Assembly (NCBI GenBank): GCA_914767885.1
Contig: CAJZBQ010000005.1
Coordinates: forward strand, 620,001 to 684,000
Length of the DNA stretch: 64,000 nt
DNA from: Blepharisma stoltei
Lineage: Eukaryota; Ciliophora; Heterotrichea; Heterotrichida; Blepharismidae
Reading direction: 5' to 3'
The notes beneath the pieces are model-generated. The model ran no database searches, was not told where the DNA came from, and was given only the letters and a program-made list of their open reading frames with translations. Below, piece after piece: positions 22,701-31,132 of this stretch; position 1 is the stretch's first letter, and each line of letters opens with the position of its first letter. Position numbers and translations under genes: made by a program.

Positions 22701-23161
22701 ATTTTTTTCCGAAATTTATCCCAATTTGCAAAAATTAGAAAGCAAATATTTATTTAATGGTAAAACTTATATTATAAAATACAAGCTGTTTAAAATTAAA
22801 CATAATTCTGAGATTTCATTATTCTAATTATCACTTATATATTAAAACAGTTTTCATAAAACATATTTTGTTCGCTCGCGGAGAGTGGGTTTTTGGGCGA
22901 AAATATGGATTTTTTTCCAATGTTTTTTGTTCTCTCAAAGAGGGGAGGAGTAAACATGTCTTCTATAGCCTGCAAATATCAGAAAATTAAAGTTAAGGAA
23001 TTGGGATGATCAAGATTGATATCCAAAACCATCTGTAGCGCATATTGGTAAAATGAAGGATCAGCCTTTGTGGACTCTGTTAAATTGAGAGCTTGCTGCT
23101 TGAGATGCTGAGGCAAGCTCGGATCATATAAGGTCAAAATGGCCTGCTCAAGATTTGACAT
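19705..23161 (-). CDS. XPOT: Exportin-T (tRNA nuclear exporter)
   Basis: About 934 aa after removing MITEs 22605-22950 and 20927-21216 and a 15-nt intron 20404-20418 (GTAATTTTTATTTAG). The HEAT-repeat protein has the Xpo1-like N-terminal segment (SILNKFALLYVRAVQNDFPY) and the diagnostic LTQEQLRRSNELKDAMRESV.. followed by ..ISPYIDWIPIEI, which align by eye with human XPOT (..RRNTLIKDTMREQ.., AYVSWIDLSLI). It carries mature tRNA out of the nucleus with Ran-GTP. At the 22605 join a strict TA-to-TA excision leaves one extra A, so either the cut or the assembly is off by one base. Confidence 0.85.
20927..21216 (-). mobile_element. MITE-type IES, copy 6
   Basis: TTA at 20927-20929 and 21217-21219 (TAA on the minus strand). 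Ends are CTCCCCTTCAATGAGCGG and GCTCATAGAGGGGGAG. 290 bp. The join on the minus strand reads GTC TCT AAG CAT in frame. It lacks the spaced double module seen in longer copies. Confidence 0.87.
22605..22950 (-). mobile_element. MITE-type IES, copy 7
   Basis: TAA 22605-22607 and TAA(A) from 22951. The left end is a hairpin (CTTTCTGTGAACAAAAATAA / TTTTGTTCGATCAAGG). The right end has the double module (CGCGGAGAGTGGG .. CAAAGAGGGGAGGAG). Clean TA excision removes 346 bp, but 347 are needed to keep the exportin frame. Confidence 0.82.
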
Positions 23162-23576
23162 ATTATCAAACTTATATATGAAAAGTAATTATGGGGCTTG
23201 TGATCTTCTGAGGGCTATGACAAACAGATGAAAATTAATTTGAAAAAAATAAGCTAAATTTAGCTGAAAATGCTAATGGACAAAGAAAATCAATGACTGA
23301 AGAGCAAGTTTGTGGCTGATAATTTACTAGGAATCATTATGATATGTAAGAATAACAGAAGGATAAGACATTAATTACTATTTAGTAAGACATCATCCAA
23401 ACTCTTTAGGTAGCCTTGCCTATATTTATATTGTTTGAAATATAATTTTCATCTTTTGCAAATAAACACTTAAACAAGCTGGATTTCTCATAAATTCATG
23501 ACTTTTTTATAATTATCATTTATATGGTAAATTTATTAAAAATCAAGTAAAATGATAAGCATTTTATGAGTTTATA
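23162..23576. other. Intergenic between divergent exportin and SAXO-like genes
   Basis: About 415 bp. With TGA as Trp a frame of about 32 codons exists near 23275-23373 (ATG..TAA), but the alternative frame is equally plausible, so I do not call a gene. Both promoters lie here. Confidence 0.4.
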
Positions 23577-24641
23577 ATGTCAGAGCGAAGTGAAATAATA
23601 ACCGAAAGTGACTCTAGTAAGCTTAAAGAGGTGAAATCCTCTCGAGCAGCTTTATCAAGGCACTCAAAAAGCCGGAGTATGATAAACATCCGGCCAAAGA
23701 CTGCAAAAATTTCATCAAAAGAAGAGATCCCATCCCTTAACCTTAAGGCTAGTCCTCAAGAATCCAATTCTGTGTCACAAAGTCGCCCTATATCTTCTTA
23801 TCAGCACCGTGCTTCTTCATTGCCACTAGCTGATGAACAAAGCCCTAAGTCAGTTAAATGTCGATTATCTGAAGACGATATCCCAATTATTTCAGAGGCA
23901 GATCATAAGCTAGGAAATTGTTATTGCCACTATTGCACCTGCAAAAAGCATATATGCCCTGAGGATTATAGACGTGGTATGGCAGTATCTTCTATGTATT
24001 CATCAATTTATAAGCATGACTATATAAAAAAATTTGCTCCGAAATCATACCCGCTATACAATATGTCAAACTATATGTCTAGGTCAGGAAAAATTGATTT
24101 TATGACAATAAATAGGCAGGATTATAAGCCTTTTCACCGCAGTATCACCAAAGGATCAAGGTCTGACAAAGAGTTAATCAAGCCAGTAAAATTCGTGGCC
24201 AGTACATCGTATGCCAATGAATTCCCTAACTGGGGAGCTGTAGAATTTATCCATATGAAAAAAGTTTATTCGCCATATGAAGAAAGCTCTACTAAGCTTT
24301 CCAATATAACAACATATTCTGAAGCATTTTGCAAAAAACCACAAGAAAACTCAACTAGTGTAGTTACAGATTCTACAGTTTCTTCAATAAAAACAGCAAG
24401 CAACTTCAATCCTGTCACCTCAAGCAAAGTATTTTTAGGTGAAACTACATGCATGAGAGACTATAAGCCAACCAAAAAGCATAATTATGCTACACATGTC
24501 AAGGCAAGTTCTCAAGACAATATCTCGGTAGTTTCTTCAGCTTCAAGGTTTATAACCAATTATGGAGCAGAATTTGTGCCAAAAGAAATTCCGAAGCGCC
24601 TTATAAAGAAAAAAGAATTTTTGTGGAAGGCTTATAGATAA
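23577..24641 (+). CDS. SAXO-like (FAM154) microtubule-stabilising axonemal protein
   Basis: 354 aa, uninterrupted. A Ser/Lys-rich N-terminus precedes a Cys-rich motif GNCYCHYCTCKKHICP, which resembles the N-terminal CxLCTCGRHRCP signature of SAXO proteins. It is followed by spaced tyrosine/phenylalanine modules (SSMYSSIYKHDY, INRQDYKPF, VASTSYANEFPNWG, TTCMRDYKP, SRFITNYGAEF) resembling SAXO Mn repeats. SAXO proteins bind and stabilise ciliary and centriolar microtubules. The assignment rests on motif resemblance. Confidence 0.72.
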   Translation: MSERSEIITESDSSKLKEVKSSRAALSRHSKSRSMINIRPKTAKISSKEEIPSLNLKASPQESNSVSQSRPISSYQHRASSLPLADEQSPKSVKCRLSEDDIPIISEADHKLGNCYCHYCTCKKHICPEDYRRGMAVSSMYSSIYKHDYIKKFAPKSYPLYNMSNYMSRSGKIDFMTINRQDYKPFHRSITKGSRSDKELIKPVKFVASTSYANEFPNWGAVEFIHMKKVYSPYEESSTKLSNITTYSEAFCKKPQENSTSVVTDSTVSSIKTASNFNPVTSSKVFLGETTCMRDYKPTKKHNYATHVKASSQDNISVVSSASRFITNYGAEFVPKEIPKRLIKKKEFLWKAYR

Positions 24642-24776
24642 TTCTTTTAAAAATTCTGTTTAATATTTAATAGCTTCTTTTACTGTCAAATAATGATTCT
24701 TTTGCCATACTCCATGAGAAAGCCTTTTTTGATTTATATATTTTAAGCTTGGAAAACCCATAATTTTGGCTTATAA

Positions 24777-25157
24777 ATGGGAAATCTAACGATATATCTT
24801 GGCGCACTTCTTTTTTGTCTTTTAGCGCTAATCTACACTTTCGATATTTCCTCAACGCTTTCAACCAGCTACTCTACTGTACAAGCCATTCAAAAATCCC
24901 CCACAACTCGAACATTTTTAGGGATCTTTCTAGTATCTCTCTGCATCTTCTTCATTTATTCTTTCATTTCTAAGCCGCAATCCAAAAGATCTTCTAAAGT
25001 CTATGCTCAGCGTATTAATCCTCACGATTATCAAAACCAAGCCTCAGAATATACTAAAGAAAAGCTGAATGAGCTTTACTCAAGCCCAGAATTCCAAACC
25101 TTTATGGCACAGAAAAGAAACGCTAGGCCATCAGAAGAGCCTCTTTATGAATTATAG
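24777..25157 (+). CDS. Small two-TM protein; stop codon overlaps an IES boundary
   Basis: In the germline frame this is 126 aa, with TM segments at about 5-25 (LGALLFCLLALIYTF) and 46-66 (LGIFLVSLCIFFIYSF) and a polar C-terminal tail. The TAG stop (25155-25157) uses the TA that forms the left boundary of the palindromic IES. After excision the codon becomes TAT and the frame runs on for about ten residues to TAA. The somatic protein is therefore probably slightly longer. Family unknown. Confidence 0.65.
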   Translation: MGNLTIYLGALLFCLLALIYTFDISSTLSTSYSTVQAIQKSPTTRTFLGIFLVSLCIFFIYSFISKPQSKRSSKVYAQRINPHDYQNQASEYTKEKLNELYSSPEFQTFMAQKRNARPSEEPLYEL

Positions 25158-25379
25158 GAATTGCCCGAGGATGGCGCTATCTTGCGCCATCCTCGGGCAA
25201 TTCAATAATGGCCCCACACCGGGAATCGAACCCACGTGTGGGGCCATTTTTTGGTGCGTGTAAGTCGATGTTGGCCACACACCAAAAATGGCCCCACACG
25301 TGGGTTCGATTCCCGGTGTGGGGCCATTTTTTGAATTGCTCGAGGATGGCGCAAGATAGCGCCATCCTCGGGCAATTAC
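25155..25379. mobile_element. Near-perfect palindromic IES with tRNA T-arm-like hairpins
   Basis: TA at 25155 and TA at 25380. Two arms of about 105 bp are inverted copies around a short centre. Each arm holds two self-complementary hairpins: TTGCCCGAGGATGGCGC with its complement around TATCTT, and TGGCCCCACAC with its complement. The second loop includes GGGTTCGATTCCC, a tRNA T-stem/loop sequence matching the Pol III B-box consensus GGTTCGANTCC. No A-box or full cloverleaf was found. Confidence 0.78.
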
Positions 25380-25490
25380 TATATCAGATGACGAGCTTTC
25401 AGATTAATAATGTAAATCCTAAACACTTTTCTTATGTAAATTCAATATTTATTAAAAGACTCCAAAGCAATACACCATTGATTGATATAA

Positions 25491-27796
25491 ATGGTAGACG
25501 TAAAGACAGCTGCTGCTATCAATGCCCAAGCAGCCTTAAGAAACTACTTAGTAGAGCCTGTTATTGATTATCGCACTGTCATCGGTGTTGAAGGTCCTCT
25601 AGTCATTCTAGACAATGTAAAGTTCCCAAAATACGCAGAAATCGTCAACGTTCACCTTGGAGACGGCTCAACTAGGCGTGGTCAAGTCTTGGAAATCGCA
25701 GGAAAGCGTGCTGTCGTGCAGATTTTTGAAGGCACCTCAGGAATTGACACCGTTAACACTAAATGTGAGTTCACTGGCGATACTATGAGAATGCCTATAA
25801 GTGAAGAGATGCTTGGAAGAGCATTCAACGGCTCAGGAAACCCTATTGATAAAGGTCCAAGAGTGCTAGCTGAAGAAATGATCAATATTCAAGGCCAACC
25901 TATCAATCCTTTTATGAGAACCTACCCTAAAGAAATGATTCAGACAGGGATTTCAGCTATCGACGTTATGAACTCTATTGCAAGAGGCCAAAAAATCCCT
26001 CTTTTTTCAGCAGCTGGTTTGCCTCACAATGAAATTGGTGCTCAAATTTGTCGTCAAGCTTCTTTAGTAAAAGGCAAAGACACCCAAGATCACTCCAAAG
26101 AAAACTTTTGTATTGTCTTCGCAGCCATGGGTGTGAACACAGAAACTGCTAGATTTTTCAGAACTGATTTCGAAGAAAATGGATCTATGGAAAGAGTCGC
26201 TTTGTTTATGAACCACGCTTATGATCCTACAATCGAAAGAATTATTACTCCTAGACTTGCTTTAACAACTGCTGAATACCTCGCCTATGAAAGAGAGCTC
26301 CATGTGCTGGTCATTATGACTGATATGAGCTCTTATGCTGATGCCCTAACTCCCCCCCCCCCCTCCGTGAGCGAACAAAAAAATTTTGTTCGCTCACGGA
26401 GGGGGGTTAATTTTTTTTTTTTAAAAAAAATTTATATATAAAATTTTATAAAAAATATTTTTTTCGAAATTTTAAAAAAAATCCTAATTTGCAAAAATTG
26501 GAAGCAAATATTAATTTAATTTGCAAAATTTATGTTTTTAAAACGCAATTTTGTTTAAAATTAAACAGAATTAGCTCTAGATTTCATTATACTAATTATC
26601 ACTTATATATCAAAAATTTTTTTCCATTAAAATTTTTTCTATTAAAAAAATTTTTGTGTTCACTCACGGAGGGTGGGTTTTTGGTCAAAAAATGGCGATT
26701 TTTCTAATGTTTTTGTTCGCTCACGGAGGGGGGGGGGGGAGTAAGAGAAATTTCTGCTGCCAGAGAAGAAGTGCCTGGCAGAAGAGGATACCCTGGGTAC
26801 ATGTACACTGATCTTTCCACTATCTATGAAAGAGCAGGAAGAGTAGAAGGCAAAAATGGCTCAATTACCCAGTTCCCTATTTTGACTATGCCTAATGATG
26901 ATATCACGCATCCTATCCCTGATTTGACAGGGTATATTACAGAAGGACAGATTTTCATTGATAGGCAGTTGAATAATAGGCAAATTTATCCTCCAATTAA
27001 TGTGCTGCCTAGTCTTTCACGTTTAATGAAAAGTGCTATTGGGAAAGGAATGACAAGAGAAGATCACCCTGATGTCTCAAATCAGCTTTATGCAAATTAT
27101 GCTATTGGAAAAGATATTCAAGCAATGAAAGCAGTCGTAGGTGAGGAAGCGCTGACAAGCGAAGATTTACTTTATTTAGAATTCTTAGAAAAATTCGAAG
27201 GCAGATTCTTGACTCAGTCTATCAATGAAAACAGACACATTGAGGACAGCTTAGACATTGCATGGAGTTTATTAACTCCCCCCCCTCCGTGAGTGAACAA
27301 AACCATTAGAAAAATCCCTATTTTTTGCCCAAAAACCCACCCTCCGTGAGTGAACAAAAATTGTTTTAATAGAAAATTTTTTTTATGAAAAAAGAAATTG
27401 ATATATAAGTGATAATTAGTATAATGAAATCTCGAGCTAATTCTGTTTAATTTCAAACACATTGCGTTTTAAAACATAAATTTTATAAATTGAATCAATA
27501 TTTGCTTCCCAATTTTTGCAAATTAGGATTTTTTAAAAATTTCGAAAAAAAAAAAAATTTCTATATAATTTAAATATAAAATTTTTTTTAAAAAAAAAAA
27601 CTTAACCCCCCTCCGTGAGTGACCAAAATTTTTTTGTTCACTCACGGAGGGGGGGGGAGTAAGAATTTTCCCTATCAATAGCTTAAAGAAGATTACAAAT
27701 GAAGAAATGAGAAACAAGTATTACTCAAGAGAACACCACTTTGAAAGAGTTCGCCAAGAAGCTGAAGACTTAAAGAAAAGAGTGAAAGGCGATTAA
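25491..27796 (+). CDS. VMA2: V-type H+-ATPase subunit B
   Basis: A 507-aa protein after removing two MITEs (26347-26741 and 27273-27659). It shows [19 protein letters not shown], the beta-barrel, the non-catalytic nucleotide-site region [20 protein letters not shown], and [20 protein letters not shown] across the first join. [14 protein letters not shown], the C-terminal helical domain and a charged C-terminal tail after the second join follow. It is part of the V1 hexamer driving vacuolar acidification. Both MITEs lie within highly conserved sequence, so excision must be base-precise. Confidence 0.96.
26347..26741 (-). mobile_element. MITE-type IES, copy 8 (well preserved)
   Basis: TAA 26347-26349 and 26742-26744; 395 bp. 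The left end is a near-perfect hairpin, CCTCCGTGAGCGAACAAAA followed by TTTTGTTCGCTCACGGAGG. The right end has two spaced modules (CACTCACGGAGGGTGGG and GCTCACGGAGGGGG). The join gives GCC CTA AGA GAA in V-ATPase B. Confidence 0.93.
27273..27659 (+). mobile_element. MITE-type IES, copy 9 (well preserved)
   Basis: TAA 27273-27275 and 27660-27662; 387 bp, in the opposite orientation to copy 8. Two spaced modules are at the left (CCTCCGTGAGTGAAC twice) and a hairpin at the right. The join gives TTA TTA AGA ATT in V-ATPase B. Confidence 0.93.
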
Positions 27797-28236
27797 ATCA
27801 TAATTCAAAATTAAATCAAAATCTTCATTATAAAATTAGATTTTTATTTATCAATAATCCATTGATGCATTACTAGGTGAATACTTCAACGAAAGCCAAT
27901 GGCAGCTTGAATTTGAAAACTCCTTTCTACATTATCGAAAAGAAACACTGGCCTATAGAGTGGCTATTCAGCTGCATTAATAAGTTTGGAGCTGAACTTA
28001 TCACTGATATGCTTACTGCGATATAATTTTAGAATCTTATAGCAACTGTGTGAAAACCATCAATGGTTCCATTAAACCAAGAAATATTTCCCAGAAGATT
28101 TTGAGCATGGAAAGGAATGAAATATCATAAAGGATTTGGAGACTTGGCTTATATAACCTCAGAAGATATCTAAGAGCTAATAAAAAAAGGTTTTATCAAA
28201 TGCAGCTGCTTAAATTAAAATTAAATTTAATAAAAT
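27797..28236 (+). other. Coding-like stretch without an intact frame
   Basis: From about 27878 to 28171 one plus-strand frame looks genuinely protein-like (..FYIIEKKHWPIEWLFSCINK.., later ..TVWKPSMVPLNQEIF.. with TGA as Trp). It is broken by an in-frame TAG near its start and by TAA/TAG at about 28023-28031. A 15-nt GC..AG segment (GCGATATAATTTTAG, 28018-28032) could be an unusual intron joining the two parts. No start codon is evident. It is either a decayed gene or a gene with non-canonical introns; family unknown. Confidence 0.35.
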
Positions 28237-28422
28237 ATGGGCTGCACTGTAAGCTTGACTTTACAAATCCAAAATACCCAGAAGAAAAAGGCTAATCGTT
28301 ATATCAAGCTTAATCCTGTTATACAAAATAAGCTATATCACTCTAGGATCAAAAGAAAAATAGAAAAATGTTTAAACGCAGGTAACACAGAGAATACAGA
28401 AAATATTGTTTTAAATAGTTAA
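28237..28422 (+). CDS. Small protein with N-myristoylation/palmitoylation motif (paralogue 1)
   Basis: 61 aa starting MGCTVSLTLQIQ. Gly2, Cys3 and Ser6 fit an N-myristoylation plus S-palmitoylation signal. A basic stretch follows (KKKANRYIKL, SRIKRKIEK). It resembles the gene 390 bp downstream (MGC..S..RYI(K/E)L), suggesting a tandem duplicate. A peripheral membrane location is inferred. The 28423-28810 spacer is AT-rich with nothing recognised. Confidence 0.6.
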   Translation: MGCTVSLTLQIQNTQKKKANRYIKLNPVIQNKLYHSRIKRKIEKCLNAGNTENTENIVLNS

Positions 28423-28810
28423 ATAATTGAGATTTTAGCATAAAAAATAATGCATAAAAATTTTCTCCTAGACTATTGAAATTTAAATCTTTTTTATTTA
28501 AAAATAAATCAAATAAAAATGAATTTGTCGGAAATAGGCCTTATTTAATGTTATTGTAAACTTGTAAATTCTATGAATTAGAAATTAAATTATTAATTTA
28601 GGAGGTTTTATGAGGAGATTTTGATAAAAGAACTTAATTTTTTCCTCTCTTGCAATATAAATAACTTATTTTAGGCATATGCAAGTCTTTTCTTAAAATG
28701 GAATGAAATTCAAATTAAGATTTTTAATTATAATAAAATAATTGTCTTTTCCTAACAAAATTAATAAATCTTTTCAAAATAATTGTTATCCATTTACAGT
28801 AAAATTAATA

Positions 28811-29029
28811 ATGGGTTGTCTATTAAGTGTGCAAGTCAGCAGCAAGACATTTCAAAAAAGTCGATATATTGAGCTTGATCATCCTGAAAAAAATTCCTTA
28901 TTCGTCACTAGACTGCAAGCAAAGAGATGTTCAAATAATTTCCGATCTAATAAAAAGCTCGACCAGCACAGTATTGAACGAAAACTCACAGCCAGTCATC
29001 TGGATTCATCAGCAACAGAAATATCTTAA
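28811..29029 (+). CDS. Small protein with N-myristoylation/palmitoylation motif (paralogue 2)
   Basis: 72 aa from ATG 28811: MGCLLSVQVSSKTFQKSRYI. Gly2/Cys3/Ser6 again fit dual acylation. The body is basic with many Ser/Asn. The ATG at 28811 is chosen over the ATT-type extension upstream because it yields the acylation motif shared with the preceding gene. No known domain. Confidence 0.6.
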   Translation: MGCLLSVQVSSKTFQKSRYIELDHPEKNSLFVTRLQAKRCSNNFRSNKKLDQHSIERKLTASHLDSSATEIS

Positions 29030-29096
29030 ATTTTTATTTTAATTCAATTTTTGCATAATTTTTCATTAGAAAGAATTTTCGAGGCATTTTTAAAAT

Positions 29097-31132
29097 ATGG
29101 AGGATTACCCTTATAAGCCTACTCGAAAAATGCTTGAATCTTATCTTGACAAACTAGAATCGCCAGCAACAGATTGTGAATCCCCAGCTGGAAGATTTAA
29201 ATCTAAAGAAGTTTCAATTACAAATTCTGATGAAAATCCATTTAGTTTCTCTTTTAATGGCAAAGAGAAACTTTCAGAAGCAACTATAAGAGAAAATAAA
29301 CGAAAATATCAGTTTGGCTTAAACCTGCTACAGTGTTATTTTCAGCGAAAAGTCAAAGCTACATTTAAAATTATAAAACATTATACCCCTGTAATATTGG
29401 AGCCAAAAGAAAGATTATTAAAGAAAATTATTACAAAGGCAAAGCGAAAAAGTTTAAAGCACTTTTATAATCAATGGCGCATGAATTCAATAAAGGTGAC
29501 CTCCCAAACCCAAATAAATTCAGCACTTATGATGGTCAATAAAGTGAATTCTTTTTCTAGACAATATATTGCTTTCTCAATCCTTCACAGCTTATTTTCC
29601 AAACATTTCTCGATTTTTGCACAAAAATTTCTATAGCGTCTGAACCGCTATAGCTGACCTTGGCGAGGGTTCTCTCCGCAGCAACTTGGAGCTTTGACGA
29701 ACAACCTAAAGATGGCAAGTCATCTCCAAGCTGACGAATCCTTGCAAAAGGGCGCACTTGTGTCAACTTGGAGTTGACTTTTCACCTTTAGGTGGCTCGC
29801 CAGAGCTCCAAGTTGCTGCGGAGAACCCTCGCCAAGGTCAGCTATAGCGGTTTAGACGCTATAGACAATGCTTCAAACGATCTAAAAGCTAGCTCAAAAC
29901 TACCAAATTTCGGCATAAATAAAAGCATCGAAGGACTTCCAAAAGACTTTTCCCTTCTTCCTGTAGAATTCAGACTTAAATCTTTTACAAATGGATATAC
30001 AAGACTTATCACTTTCTTCGAGAAGAAGCAAATTCTTAATAAGAAACTATCATGAACTGCTTTATCTAGCCCAGCTTTCTTTTTGAAGCAGACAGATAGA
30101 TATATAGAATTAACTGAGCAAATCTTTCAAGCTAAAGAAGCTAAAGAAAAAGCTGAATTTGAAAAAGAAGAACTTGCTGCTCTTCTAGAATCTAAAAACG
30201 AAGAGCTGAATAGCCTTTTAGACATGCTCGAGCACCAAAAGTCCTGGGAATCAAAGCTAAAAAATGTTGAAAAAGAAACCCTTGAGGAGTCAAAACTACT
30301 AAAAAATCAGCTAATAAAATAGATTCATTCCATTTTCAGAATACTAAATATTACTTCTAAATTTGTTTTTATAAAATAAATAATGTAGCCAATAAAACAA
30401 CAATCTGAAATTGAAAAAATCAATAAAGAGCTAATTTCATGCATAGAAGACAAAAAAAGGACTGAAGAAGAATGCTTACGAGCTTATCGACTTTTAGAAT
30501 CCGCTCAAAAACAAATAAATGATCTCCAAAGCAAAGATGAAAAAAAATTAAATCCAATCAAAGAAGAATGTGAAACATGCTCAGAATTAGAAACTGTTAA
30601 AGCTGAACTCGAAGAATATAAGAAAAAATGCGGGGAGCTCGAAGAACTAAGTTTATCTGCATATGATCAAATTAACAGCATGCAAGAAGAAATAAATAAG
30701 CTGAAGCCAAAACCAAAAGGAGCTACCCAGAAAAAGACGATAACCAAAAAAAGTATCGATATGGAAAAGCCTCTTGGAGAGCAAGAAAACCAATTCGCTA
30801 TCGAGGTGGTTAACCTAACAAGGCAGCTTAATAAGCTAAAACATGAAAGTCGAGCTCAAGGCGAAGCCTTGAGAAAAACCACCTTGGAAAGGGATGAGCT
30901 GAAAAAGCTAATCCAAGGCAAAAATGAAGCTTTAGACAGGCTCAGGAAAGAAAATGACCAGCTTTGCCTATGCTTATCAGGGGATCACTACAAATCAGTT
31001 CATAAGCTTGAAACTCAGCTTTCACAGACTGAGTCCAAATATAAAGAAATTTCAAATGAATTAAAAATCCAGTGCCAAAAAAACGGAGAACTTCAAGCAG
31101 AAATTGAAATATTAAAGAAAAATATAAGTTAA
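29097..31132 (+). CDS. Coiled-coil protein with Sfi1-like N-terminal helices
   Basis: A 575-aa protein after removing IESs 29632-29861 and 30315-30392. About residues 65-180 contain spaced aromatic/basic helices (LLQCYFQRKVKATFKIIKHY, KSLKHFYNQWRMNS) reminiscent of Sfi1-type centrin-binding repeats. From about 240 onward it is a long coiled coil (EKAEFEKEELAALLESKNEE and many similar). One Trp is TGA. The stop TAA overlaps the stop of the opposing PiggyBac gene by 3 nt (TTAA). A centrosomal or basal-body role is inference. Confidence 0.72.
29632..29861. mobile_element. TIR-bearing 230-bp IES
   Basis: TA at 29632 and 29862. Ends are TATAGCGTCTGAACCGCTAT mirrored at the right, with about 65-bp TIRs including GGCGAGGGTTCTC and AGCAACTTGGAGCT. 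It contains CACCTTTAGGTG and CAACTTGGAGTTGACTTTTC shared with IESs 9987 and 14355. The join reads TTT CTA GAC AAT in frame. Confidence 0.87.
30315..30392. other. Short TA-bounded IES (78 bp)
   Basis: AATAAAA repeats at 30313-30319 and 30391-30397. The segment contains an in-frame TAG. Its removal leaves CTA ATA AAA CAA CAA and a continuous coiled coil. Being 78 nt (a multiple of 3), it would not shift frame, but it would terminate translation if retained. Confidence 0.68.

Noticed and set aside
25208-25330. A genuine tRNA gene in the palindromic element
   Set aside because: Only the T-arm/B-box part and an acceptor-like GC stem are present; no D-arm, anticodon arm or A-box could be placed.
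27214-27717. ORFs within the MITEs (also 26489-26707, 34493-34738, 39729-39950 and similar)
   Set aside because: They are low-complexity translations of the AT-rich repeat core or read through the IES boundary; none is protein-like or conserved between copies.
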